In this document: piece by piece, positions 52,366 to 60,634 of the stretch | How positions within the stretch are numbered: the stretch's first letter is position 1 | Layout: each line of letters begins with the position of its first letter | Source of the DNA: Pseudomonas sp. 6D_7.1_Bac1 | Lineage (GTDB): Bacteria; Pseudomonadota; Gammaproteobacteria; Pseudomonadales; Pseudomonadaceae | Length of the DNA: 64,000 nt | NCBI RefSeq assembly: GCF_025465945.1 | Contig: NZ_JANLNW010000084.1 | Location: 1-64,000 of the forward strand | Reading direction: 5' to 3' | Program-made: the position numbers and the translations under genes | The notes under the pieces: generated by a model | The model's input: only the letters and a program-made list of their open reading frames with translations | What the model was told of the DNA's origin: nothing | Database searches by the model: none

Positions 52366-52455
52366 AGTGGGAGCGAGCCTGCTCGCGAAAGCGCCGGCTC
52401 AGTCAACATTGATGCTGAATGTGCTGCCGCCTTCGCGAGCAGGCTCGCTCTCACA
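52366..52455. repeat. REPIN (inverted REP doublet), partly decayed
   Basis: Two REP arms with outward GTGGGAGC ends; one arm reads GCTCTCACA in place of GCTCCCACA. Read on the minus strand, its whole loop matches the REPIN at 39131 apart from scattered changes. Confidence 0.88.
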
Positions 52456-52506
52456 GGGGCCGCGCCTGGCGGTTTTTTTGGATAACGACTTACGCGGTAA
52501 CCGTGC

Positions 52507-54114
52507 ATGACATACGACTACATCATCGCTGGCGCAGGCGCCGCAGGCTGCATCCTCGCCAACCGGCTCTCGGCCTCCGGGAAACACACGGTGCTGCTGC
52601 TGGAAGCAGGCGGCAAGGACAGTTCCCTGTGGTTCAAGATCCCGGTCGGCTTCGCCAAAATGTATTACAACCCGACCTTCAACTGGATGTACTACAGCCA
52701 GCCGCAAAAGCAGCTGAACAACCGGGAAATCTATGCCCCGCGCGGCAAGGTGCAGGGTGGCTCGGGTTCGATCAACGCGATGGTCTATGTCCGTGGCCAG
52801 GCCCATGACTTCGACGACTGGGCCGCCAATGGCAACGACGGCTGGGGTTTCAAGGACGTGCTGCCGTACTTTCGCAAACTGGAAAACCATCCGCTGGGCG
52901 ACAGCGAATACCACGGCGGCAGCGGCCCGATCAGCATCACCCCGATGAAGGGCCATACCCATCCGATCTGTGATGTGTTCCTCAAGGGTTGCGACGAACT
53001 GGGTTACCCCCACAGTGATGACTTCAACGGGCCGAAATTCGAAGGCTCGGGCATCTACGACGTCAACACCAAGGACGGCCAGCGCTGTTCCAGCAGCTTC
53101 GCGCACTTGCACCCGGCCCTGAGCCGGCCGAATCTGACGGTGGAGCATTACGCCCTGGTGGATCGGGTGTTGTTCGATAACGAGCGTGCGACCGGTATTT
53201 GCGTCACCCAGCACGGCGTGGTTCGCACGTTCGCCGCGCGCAAGGAAGTGATCCTCTGCGCCGGTGCCGTGGACACGCCGAAGATTCTGCAATTGTCCGG
53301 TGTGGCGGATCAGGCGCTGCTGGCCAAACATCAGATCCCGCTGGTCAAACACCTGCCGGCGGTGGGGCAGAACCTCCAGGACCACTTGTGCGCCAGCTAC
53401 TATTACAAGGCCAACATCCCGACGCTCAATGATCAGCTCAGCTCGCTGTTCGGTCAGTTAAAGCTCGGCCTCAAATACCTGCTGACGCGCAAGGGCGCAC
53501 TGGCCATGAGCGTCAACCAGGCTGGCGGGTTCTTCCGGGGGAATGACGCGCAGGCCAATCCGAACCTGCAGTTGTACTTCAACCCGTTGTCGTACCAGAT
53601 CCCGAAAAACAACAAAGCGAGCCTCAAGCCCGAGCCGTATTCAGGCTTTTTGCTGTGCTTCAACCCGTGCCGGCCCACCAGTCGCGGGCATATCGAGATT
53701 GCCTCGAAAAATCCACGGGACGCTGCGTTAATCGATCCCAACTACCTGAGCACACAAAAGGACATCGACGAGGTGATCCAGGGCAGTCGGCTGATGCGCA
53801 AGATCATGCAGGCGCCAGCGCTCAAGGGCATCACTGTTGCAGAGGTGTTGCCTGGGCCGCTGGTCGAAAGCGATGAACAGATGCTGCAGTACTTTCGCGA
53901 GAACAGCGGTTCGATTTATCACCTGTGCGGCTCGTGTGCCATGGGCGCGGACGAGCAGACATCGGTGGTGGACAAGCGGCTGAAGGTCCACGGTCTCGAC
54001 GGTTTGCGCATCGTCGATGCGTCGATTTTTCCGAACGTCACCAGCGGTAATACCCACGCGGCGGTACTGATGGTGGCGGAGAAGGGCGCCGATCTGATCC
54101 TGCAGGACGTCTGA
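52507..54114 (+). CDS. GMC family oxidoreductase (choline dehydrogenase-like)
   Basis: A 535-residue FAD enzyme of the glucose-methanol-choline family. The N-terminal FAD site DYIIAGAGAAGCILANRLS, GMC signature GGSGSINAMVYVRGQAHDFDDWA, catalytic His in YHLCGSCAMG and C-terminal VTSGNTHAAVLMVAEKGADLI are present. It would oxidise an alcohol to an aldehyde at FAD. No signal peptide. It ends the aldehyde dehydrogenase-MFS-enolase superfamily group, 163 bp after the latter with a REPIN between, so it may have its own transcript. Confidence 0.93.
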   Translation: MTYDYIIAGAGAAGCILANRLSASGKHTVLLLEAGGKDSSLWFKIPVGFAKMYYNPTFNWMYYSQPQKQLNNREIYAPRGKVQGGSGSINAMVYVRGQAHDFDDWAANGNDGWGFKDVLPYFRKLENHPLGDSEYHGGSGPISITPMKGHTHPICDVFLKGCDELGYPHSDDFNGPKFEGSGIYDVNTKDGQRCSSSFAHLHPALSRPNLTVEHYALVDRVLFDNERATGICVTQHGVVRTFAARKEVILCAGAVDTPKILQLSGVADQALLAKHQIPLVKHLPAVGQNLQDHLCASYYYKANIPTLNDQLSSLFGQLKLGLKYLLTRKGALAMSVNQAGGFFRGNDAQANPNLQLYFNPLSYQIPKNNKASLKPEPYSGFLLCFNPCRPTSRGHIEIASKNPRDAALIDPNYLSTQKDIDEVIQGSRLMRKIMQAPALKGITVAEVLPGPLVESDEQMLQYFRENSGSIYHLCGSCAMGADEQTSVVDKRLKVHGLDGLRIVDASIFPNVTSGNTHAAVLMVAEKGADLILQDV

Positions 54115-54180
54115 TTTCGTTGCCATACGCTATCGAAAAGCGTTTGGATCGGCCGCTCATGGCCGATTTTTCAATGATTT

Positions 54181-54208
54181 AGCCCAACCTTTCCAGGTTG
54201 GGCTTTTT
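54181..54208 (+). terminator. Intrinsic terminator of the GMC gene
   Basis: AGCCCAACCT-TTCC-AGGTTGGGCT followed by TTTTTC: a 10-bp perfect stem with a T-run. Confidence 0.85.
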
Positions 54209-54265
54209 CATACCTGAAAAATAGCCCCGTCACATTCACCCCTTATCGAATGGTTGAAGCCAGGT

Positions 54266-54679
54266 TCACTGATCCTTCTCACAATTGATCATCCACGACA
54301 CGCCGAAGCGATCCACCAGCATGCCGAAGCGTGCCGCCCAGAAGGTGGTTTCCAGTGGCATTTGGATGCTGCCCTTGTCCGCCAGTGCAGCAAAGATGCG
54401 CTCTGCTTCAGCAACGCTGTCGACATTCAACGAGATCGAACAACCGCTCATGCCGTTAGTGGGACGGTCGGGTGTGGTGTCCGAGCCCATGATGGCCTGA
54501 TCGCCGACCAGCAGGCGGGTATGCATGATCAGGTTGTGACTGTCCGCTGGGACATGCTCACTCGCCGGGCTTTCGCCAAAGGTCATCATGAGTTCGATCT
54601 TGCCTGGCAGGCATTGGGCGTAGTAGGTGAAGGCGGCTTGGCAATCGCCGTTGAAGATCAGGTAGGGATTGATTTTCAT
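54266..54679 (-). CDS. VOC family protein (PhnB/YjdN-like)
   Basis: A 137-residue vicinal-oxygen-chelate fold protein: MKINPYLIFNGDCQAAFTYYAQCLPGK at the start, MMTFGESP, LVGDQAIMGSDTTP and GMLVDRFGVSWMINC at the end. This is the PhnB-like group, formerly called 3-demethylubiquinone methyltransferase-like. Usual metal-binding positions are not fully conserved in this group and no activity is established. A single gene; 54680-54955 upstream holds no other gene. Confidence 0.88.
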   Translation of the reverse strand: MKINPYLIFNGDCQAAFTYYAQCLPGKIELMMTFGESPASEHVPADSHNLIMHTRLLVGDQAIMGSDTTPDRPTNGMSGCSISLNVDSVAEAERIFAALADKGSIQMPLETTFWAARFGMLVDRFGVSWMINCEKDQ

Positions 54680-54955
54680 GTTCTGCTCCCGGTAATGGTG
54701 GGTGCATCGGCGGGACGTTGGGTTTGTCCTCGCGTTCCGATGGGGTTGACCCCCAGTAGCAAAGCGCTAAAACGAGGTGGGCGGGTGTGTTTTTTTAGAT
54801 GTTTTCTCTATGGATGAGGCGAGGCTTATCGCCTCAGCTGCAGACACGCGCGTTAGCGGGAGCGCCCCATTGTCGAGCTGAAGTACCATGGCGCATGGTC
54901 ATGATCAACGACCCCGACACGTCCATCTCCCATCCTCCGCCGAGTCCTTCGCCCT

Positions 54956-56767
54956 ATGCCTGCTCTTGACCGTTTCGCCTCGTTGCTCGACCAGGCGAGA
55001 CGTGCCTTGTTGCTGGTGTGGGGAACGTCACGCGGGCTGTTTCTGGGGCTGGTGCTGGCGACGCTGATTGCCGGTGTGCTGCCGGCGTTGGCGGCCTGGT
55101 TGGGGCAGCGCATTGTCGATGCAGTGGTGACCGCGATGCAGTTGCACGCCCAGCAGGGCAGCGCGCCGTTGTGGCCCGTGGTGCGTTATGTGCTGTTTGA
55201 AGCCGGTGTGCTCGCGTTGTTGTCCGGGACGCAGCGTGCACTTTCGGTCCAGCAGTCATTGTTGCGGGTGCAGTTGGGGCAGAAGGTCAATACCCTGATT
55301 CTGGAGAAGGCTCAGACCTTGTCCCTGGTGCAGTTCGAGAACTCCGAGTTTTACGACAAGTTGGTCCGGGTGCGGCGCGAAGCCTCGACCCGGCCGTTGG
55401 CGCTGGTGATCAAGTCGCTGGGGCTGATCCAGAACCTGATTGTGCTGATCAGCTTCGGCTTGTTGCTGGTGCATTTTTCGCCTTGGGCGCTGGTGCTGCT
55501 GGTGGTCGGTGCGTTGCCGGTGTTTTTCGCCGAAGCACATTTCTCCGGCGATGCGTTTCGTCTCTTCACCCGTCGTGCGCCGGAGAGTCGGCAGCAGAGT
55601 TATATCGAGACGCTGCTCTCCCACGAGGGCTACATCAAAGAGGTCAAGTTGTTTGGCTTTGCACCGCTGCTGTTGCAGCGATACAGAGACACGTTCGCTC
55701 GTCTTTACACCGAGGACCGGCGCCTGACCCTACGCCGGGATGGCTGGGGATTTGTGCTCGGTTTGCTGGGTACGGGGGCGTTCTATCTGGCCTATGCCTG
55801 GGTGGTGGTCGATACCGTTCACGGCAACATCAGTCTCGGGCAGATGACCATGTACCTGGTGCTGTTCAAGCAGGGGCAAACTGCCGTCAGCAGCAGTTTG
55901 AGCGCCATCAGCGGTCTCTACGAAGACGGGCTGTACCTGTCCAGCCTCTACGAGTATCTGGCCGAACCCGTGGTGGTGGATACCGGTAGCCTGAGCATGG
56001 GCGCTGTACCCGGTGACGGGGTGCGTTTCGAGAATGTAGGTTTCCGCTATCCGGGGGCGAGTCGAGCCGCTCTGGAGGGTATCAACCTGCACCTTGTACC
56101 AGGTCGCAGTGTGGCACTGGTGGGTGAGAATGGTTCGGGCAAGACCACGCTCATCAAGTTGCTGACCCGTTTGTATCGCCCCGATCAGGGGCGCATTTTG
56201 CTGGACGGCAGCGATTTGCAGGCGTGGGAAGAAGATGCACTGCGTCGGCGCATCGGCGTGATTTTTCAGGATTACATTCGCTACCAGTTCTCCGTGGGCG
56301 AGAACATCGGTGTGGGCGACACCTTGGCCTTTGACGATGAGAAACGCTGGCATGCAGCCGCCGCCGAGGGCATGGCCGCCCCCTTTATCGAACATCTCGA
56401 TCGAGGGTATGCCACTCAATTGGGACGATGGTTTGCCGGTGGGCAGGAACTGTCCGGCGGGCAATGGCAGAAGATTGCCTTGTCCCGCGCCTACATGCGT
56501 CGCAACGCCGATATCCTGATTCTGGATGAGCCGACCTCGGCGCTAGACCCGGCGGCGGAAGCAGCAGTGTTTGAGCATTTCAGCCAGCACACCCAGGGCC
56601 GCATGACCTTGCTGATCTCTCACCGGTTCTCCAGTGTGCGCAATGCCGATCACATTATCGTGCTGGACCAGGGCGCAATCCTGGAGCGGGGCGATCACGA
56701 CAGCCTGGTCGCGGCTGGCGGGCGTTATGCGCAGTTGTTTGACTTGCAGGCACGGGGTTATCGATAG
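54956..56767 (+). CDS. ABC exporter, fused permease-ATPase
   Basis: A 603-residue half-transporter: N-terminal membrane domain with about six helices (1-320) and a C-terminal ATPase with Walker A VGENGSGKTT (about residue 391), signature LSGGQWQKIALSRAY and Walker B ILILDEPTSALD. It would work as a homodimer in the inner membrane. The long stalk with FENSEFYDKLVRVRREA resembles bacteriocin/lantibiotic-type or multidrug exporters. No peptidase domain, precursor peptide or adaptor gene lies nearby, so its cargo is unknown. Confidence 0.9.
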   Translation: MPALDRFASLLDQARRALLLVWGTSRGLFLGLVLATLIAGVLPALAAWLGQRIVDAVVTAMQLHAQQGSAPLWPVVRYVLFEAGVLALLSGTQRALSVQQSLLRVQLGQKVNTLILEKAQTLSLVQFENSEFYDKLVRVRREASTRPLALVIKSLGLIQNLIVLISFGLLLVHFSPWALVLLVVGALPVFFAEAHFSGDAFRLFTRRAPESRQQSYIETLLSHEGYIKEVKLFGFAPLLLQRYRDTFARLYTEDRRLTLRRDGWGFVLGLLGTGAFYLAYAWVVVDTVHGNISLGQMTMYLVLFKQGQTAVSSSLSAISGLYEDGLYLSSLYEYLAEPVVVDTGSLSMGAVPGDGVRFENVGFRYPGASRAALEGINLHLVPGRSVALVGENGSGKTTLIKLLTRLYRPDQGRILLDGSDLQAWEEDALRRRIGVIFQDYIRYQFSVGENIGVGDTLAFDDEKRWHAAAAEGMAAPFIEHLDRGYATQLGRWFAGGQELSGGQWQKIALSRAYMRRNADILILDEPTSALDPAAEAAVFEHFSQHTQGRMTLLISHRFSSVRNADHIIVLDQGAILERGDHDSLVAAGGRYAQLFDLQARGYR

Positions 56768-56777
56768 CCCGGGAGCT

Positions 56778-57416
56778 CTATCCCGGCCGGCGAACTGCTC
56801 TCAACTTGCCGCTGTTTCCGCCTCCGCAGAAGAACTGATCGGCGCCGTCTGACTCGAGCCCCGATACCCCGACGCCGGAAGGCAGCTTGAGGCTCTCCAG
56901 GACCTCTCCCGTTTGAGGATCGACTTGCCTCAATTCGCTTTCGTCACCTTCCCAGGTGCCGTGCCAGAGTTCTCCGTCGACCCAGGTGACGCCGGTGACG
57001 AAACGATTGGATTCGATGGTGCGAAGAATCGCCCCTGTCTGGGGATCGATTTGATGAATCTTCCGGTCCCGATACTCGCCTACCCAGAGCGTCCCTTCGG
57101 CCCACGTGAGCCCTGAGTCACTGCCGCCGGGAGCCGGGATCGTGGCGAGTACACGGCCGGTATTCGGGTCGATTTTCTGGATGCGATCCTCGGCGATCTG
57201 AAACAGGTGCTCGCCGTCGAAGGCCGTTCCTGCATGCGCGGCGACATCGATCGAGCGCAGCGTTTTCCCGCTCGCCGGGTCGAGGGCGTTCAGCTTGTCT
57301 CCGGAAGCAAACCAGACGTGCTGGCCGTCATAGGTGACCCCATGCACGTTGTCGACCCCCGGAAAGGGTCCATATTCGCGGATGATTTCGGCTGCTGAGC
57401 GTTTCATGTCTTCCAT
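56778..57416 (-). CDS. Beta-propeller (PQQ/Vgb-like repeat) protein
   Basis: A 212-residue protein of repeated about 40-residue blade units, each with an LWxG or VWFASG core followed by IDPxTGxxLxTI (for example HQIDPQTGAILRTI, RQVDPQTGEVLESL). It resembles Vgb/SMP-30-like propellers or glutamine cyclotransferases, and is short for a full seven-blade propeller, so it may have about five blades or dimerise. No signal peptide. An internal Met three codons in is an alternative start. Convergent with the ABC exporter gene; function unknown. Confidence 0.75.
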   Translation of the reverse strand: MEDMKRSAAEIIREYGPFPGVDNVHGVTYDGQHVWFASGDKLNALDPASGKTLRSIDVAAHAGTAFDGEHLFQIAEDRIQKIDPNTGRVLATIPAPGGSDSGLTWAEGTLWVGEYRDRKIHQIDPQTGAILRTIESNRFVTGVTWVDGELWHGTWEGDESELRQVDPQTGEVLESLKLPSGVGVSGLESDGADQFFCGGGNSGKLRAVRRPG

Positions 57417-57442
57417 CCTGTTGGTTTGGTCGTGGAGTGATC

Positions 57443-58663
57443 CTAGTCACTCGGCAGTGGAGCGGGGAGTAACAAAGACGTCGCGAAACCCGGCACCGAT
57501 GGGGTCATCCAGCGACGCGCTCGCCCGCGACCAAACCACTGCACCTTGCCAACTGCCGACAAGGAGTCGAGTGCCCGCTGCACGGTGCGCTGGCTGGCGC
57601 CAAGTGCCAGCGCCAGGGCCGAGCTCGACCACGACTCGCCGTCGGCGAGGCAGGCGAGCACTGCTGCTTGTTTCTCTTCGACGGGGCGCGCCAGCACGAC
57701 GACTTCCCGTGCGTAATGCGGCTCCAGCGCAAACCCGCGCTTCGTCGCGGTTATGCCGGCCAATGTCCGAAGCGCCGCGCGTAGCCGCCCGACTTCGACA
57801 CGCAACCGCGCGCGATGCGATTCATCCGTGAGTTTCAAGCGAAAGGCTCGCGCGATCAGCGTTTCCCTCGGCACGTCGGCGGGCCACGCTTCGCCCAGCG
57901 CCCGTACGAGCGCGAACAACACTGGGCGCCGTGCGAGCGAGACCAGCGTGCCTGCGTCACGCACAACATGACGGCACGCGTCCACCACGAGCGCCTTTGA
58001 GGCCAATAACGCTTCAACCTCATCGAGCAGCAGGAGCCGCTCCTCACCGCGTTCAATCAGGCGCGCCGCAGGTGTGTTGAGGACGAGGAATGCGCTTTCG
58101 ACCTCGGCGGTCAGCGCAGGGATACCGGCCTGGAGTGCGGCATGCTCGGCCCGAGCGAGCGCATCGCGTGCGGTCTTCGTCTGGAGGCGGCGTATCGCGA
58201 TCCCCGCAACCACCAGCTCGTGGACGGCCCTCGAGGCAGGCGGCAAAGGCGTGGGGTCGAGCTTGGCAAGCGTATGCTCGGCCTCGTCGAGGTGCCCGAT
58301 CAGGAGCAAGCGCCGGATCTTGAGATACCGCGCATGCGTGGCGTTCACCCGGTCGCCGTGCGCCTCAAGCGTCGCCCGCGCGGTGTCGAGCGCCTTCGCA
58401 GGCCAGCCGAGATCGCGCGAGGCGAGCGCGACCTCGGCCTCGGCGACGACACACCGCGCACGGGCCAGGGCCTCTTTCGGGCCGAAGGCGCGTGCGGCAC
58501 TTCGCAATAGAGCCTTCGCTCGAACAAGTTCGCCGAGTTGCGCCATCGCGATGCCTCGAAGCGCGAGTGCAGGCGCATCGTCGCGCAAGGCGACCCGGTT
58601 CAGTGCGCCAAGGGGATCACCCGCCGCGAGCGCACGCGCCGCGGCCGTGATCAGCGAGTCCAT
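57443..58663 (-). CDS. Helix-turn-helix regulator with alpha-helical repeat domain
   Basis: A 406-residue protein. The N-terminal 200 residues are Ala-rich helices of TPR-like look (ALALRGIAMAQLGELVRAKALL). A middle winged-helix-like part is RLRVEVGRLRAALRTLAGITATKRGFALEP. The C-terminus has a helix-turn-helix (SSSALALALGASQRTVQRALDSLSAVGKVQWFG). It is divergent from the DUF899 gene over 113 bp and is the likely local regulator. Codon use (many GCG, CGC, AAGCGC) and G+C look higher than in neighbours, suggesting transfer from another proteobacterium. Confidence 0.8.
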   Translation of the reverse strand: MDSLITAAARALAAGDPLGALNRVALRDDAPALALRGIAMAQLGELVRAKALLRSAARAFGPKEALARARCVVAEAEVALASRDLGWPAKALDTARATLEAHGDRVNATHARYLKIRRLLLIGHLDEAEHTLAKLDPTPLPPASRAVHELVVAGIAIRRLQTKTARDALARAEHAALQAGIPALTAEVESAFLVLNTPAARLIERGEERLLLLDEVEALLASKALVVDACRHVVRDAGTLVSLARRPVLFALVRALGEAWPADVPRETLIARAFRLKLTDESHRARLRVEVGRLRAALRTLAGITATKRGFALEPHYAREVVVLARPVEEKQAAVLACLADGESWSSSALALALGASQRTVQRALDSLSAVGKVQWFGRGRARRWMTPSVPGFATSLLLPAPLPSD

Positions 58664-58776
58664 CTGAATCCCGCCACATTTGTCACTCCCACTGTCCGAT
58701 GCCCGGTGTTTAGTCTATCTCACGACCACCAAACAGCCTGTCGTATCGAGCACCGAGCGAACGACGAAGGGAGACG

Positions 58777-59544
58777 ATGATGAACCAACACATGATCGGC
58801 ACACGTGAACAATGGCTGGCAGCACGACTCGAGCTGCTCGAAGCGGAAAAGGTGCTCACGCGGCGTAGCGACGAGCTGGCACGGCAACGTCAGGCGCTGC
58901 CGTGGGTCCGGGTCGACAAGGCGTTCCGATTCGAGACTGATGAAGGGAGCGCCTCACTGGCAGACCTCTTCAGAGGACGTTCGCAGCTCCTCGTCTACCA
59001 CTTCATGTTCGGGCCTGACTACATGGCGGGGTGCCCGTCCTGCTCGGCGATTGCGGACGGGTTCGAGGGCTTCGCGGTCCACCTGGCGAACCACGACGTC
59101 ACGTTGTCGGCGGTGTCGCGGGCGCCGCTGGCGAAGCTGCAAGCGTACAAGCGCAGGATGGGGTGGACGTTTCCCTGGGCGTCCTCGCTCGACAGCGACT
59201 TCAACTTCGATTTCAGCGTCTCGTTCACCGAGGAGCAACAGCGTGAAGGGAGCGTCGAATACAACTATCGGCGCGCTGGCCATGCGATGGACGCGACACC
59301 GGCCCCGGCGCCCGTCGTCCAGTTCGCGGCGACATGCGGAACCGACGCACCCACGTATTCGCGGGACAGGCCAGGCATGAGCGCGTTTGTGCTCGAGGAC
59401 GGCGTCATCTACCACACCTATTCGACTTACGCGCGCGGTCTGGACGGCCTCTGGGGCATGTACCAGTGGCTCGACCGTGCGCCCAAGGGGCGCAACGAGA
59501 CAGGCCCCTGGTGGCGTCGTCACGACGAGTATGACAAGCGCTGA
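58777..59544 (+). CDS. DUF899 family thioredoxin-like protein
   Basis: A 255-residue DUF899 protein, a thioredoxin-fold family. The core is LLVYHFMFGPDYMAGCPSCSAIADGF, with a CPSC motif in the position of a thioredoxin active site. Later blocks are WTFPWASSLDSDFNFDFSVSF and VFVLEDGVIYHTYSTYARGLDGLWGMYQWLDR-like. A redox role is plausible but unproven. It is divergent from the helix-turn-helix regulator and shares its atypical codon use. A 10-bp hairpin without U-run (59580-59604) follows. Confidence 0.9.
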   Translation: MMNQHMIGTREQWLAARLELLEAEKVLTRRSDELARQRQALPWVRVDKAFRFETDEGSASLADLFRGRSQLLVYHFMFGPDYMAGCPSCSAIADGFEGFAVHLANHDVTLSAVSRAPLAKLQAYKRRMGWTFPWASSLDSDFNFDFSVSFTEEQQREGSVEYNYRRAGHAMDATPAPAPVVQFAATCGTDAPTYSRDRPGMSAFVLEDGVIYHTYSTYARGLDGLWGMYQWLDRAPKGRNETGPWWRRHDEYDKR

Positions 59545-59632
59545 GCCAGGTCGTGGGTGTCGTTGGCCCGGGGAGAATTCTGGCGAGCCCGTCCGGCTCG
59601 CCAGTGATGGGTTCGCCTTCGCGGGAGTACAG

Positions 59633-60139
59633 TTAAAGCGCGTTCACCACTGACAGAGGCAAGCTGATTCGCTGTTCGCGTTGCAGGAAATTCATCAGCA
59701 GCAGCACCCGTTCCTCGCCATCCATGGCGAGGAACACCGTTTCGAGATCGGCGAACGGGCCTTCAGTGATGCGTACGGTTTCACCCTGTTTCAACAGCGT
59801 TGTCACGAGGGCCTGGCTGTTGCGTTCTTGAAGCTCGTCAATCAACGCATTGCGGATCGGCAGTGGCTGACCGCCGAATCCGACGACTCGCGAAACGCCA
59901 CGGGTCGAGCGCAGCGGGGCCCAACTGTCCTGAAGGCTCAGTTGAATAAACAGGTAGCCCGGAAACAGCGACTCGCTGATCTGCCGTCGCTGCCCCCGTA
60001 AAATACGTTCGCGCGTGTACCTGGAGCGAAAACAGGCATAGCCCTGGCGCTGCAGATGTTCTTCGGCGCGTTCATCTTGTCTGGGCTTGCACTGGACCAG
60101 ATACCAGGCTTTGGCGGCGTGTTCTGCACTCGCGTTCAT
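59633..60139 (-). CDS. rfaH: Transcription antitermination protein RfaH
   Basis: A 168-residue NusG paralogue: N-terminal NGN domain (KAWYLVQCKPRQDERAEEHLQRQGYACFRSRY, FPGYLFIQL, VVGFGGQPLPI) and C-terminal KOW region (GETVRITEGPFADLETVFLAMDGEERVLLLMNFL). RfaH lets RNA polymerase traverse long polysaccharide operons carrying an ops element. It ends a minus-strand group with galU and a phosphomannomutase-like gene and sits next to a polysaccharide kinase locus, a fitting place. Confidence 0.92.
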   Translation of the reverse strand: MNASAEHAAKAWYLVQCKPRQDERAEEHLQRQGYACFRSRYTRERILRGQRRQISESLFPGYLFIQLSLQDSWAPLRSTRGVSRVVGFGGQPLPIRNALIDELQERNSQALVTTLLKQGETVRITEGPFADLETVFLAMDGEERVLLLMNFLQREQRISLPLSVVNAL

Positions 60140-60169
60140 TCGACGTACTTCTCTTTTGTGTGCCGATAT

Positions 60170-60595
60170 TCAGTCTGTCCCTGCGCCGATCTGCTCCAGC
60201 AGTTCGGCGGTTTTGCGCTGCATCAACGCGATGTCGCCGCGACTTTCCACATTCAAGTAAGTCACGTTGCCATCGCCCGAGAGGCGCACGCTGAAGCGCC
60301 AGTCGGCAAAGACCAGGTTCAGCCCGTTGCTCTCGTTGATGTCCAGGGCATCGGCGGCGTAGCGGCTCTTGATGCTCGCCAGCAGCGCGGCGCCATTCTT
60401 GACTTGACGGCGGATCTCCCCGGAAGAAGGGAAGGCGCCGATACGCTCCACCAGCAGCACCGGTGGTTTTTGCGTGCGTGGGAAAATCAATTCCGACGCA
60501 TAGGCGCGAACGATGAGGTACGCGAGGTTGCCTTTAAGTTCAGCGCCATACGGATGGCGGCTGTCATCTGCCGTGAAACCGCTCAACGTATTCAT
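60170..60595 (-). CDS. Shrunken phosphomannomutase-like protein, catalytic domains missing
   Basis: A 141-residue protein that looks like the two ends of a phosphomannomutase/phosphoglucomutase joined together. The start (MNTLSGFTADDSRHPYGAEL..LAYLIVRAYASEL) resembles the family start with its FKAYDIRG motif, here decayed to FTADDSRH. The rest (FPSSGEIRRQV, ADALDINESNGLNLVFADWRFSVRLSGDGNVTYLNVESRGD) resembles domain IV, whose phosphate loop SxNTEP is replaced by LSGDGN. The phosphoserine loop and metal site are absent. The frame is intact. An ATG five codons upstream (60610) is possible; the chosen one has GGATGAAG before it. Confidence 0.75.
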   Translation of the reverse strand: MNTLSGFTADDSRHPYGAELKGNLAYLIVRAYASELIFPRTQKPPVLLVERIGAFPSSGEIRRQVKNGAALLASIKSRYAADALDINESNGLNLVFADWRFSVRLSGDGNVTYLNVESRGDIALMQRKTAELLEQIGAGTD

Positions 60596-60634
60596 AGAGG
60601 CTTCATCCATAGGGTAAAGAGGATCATGAGGCCG

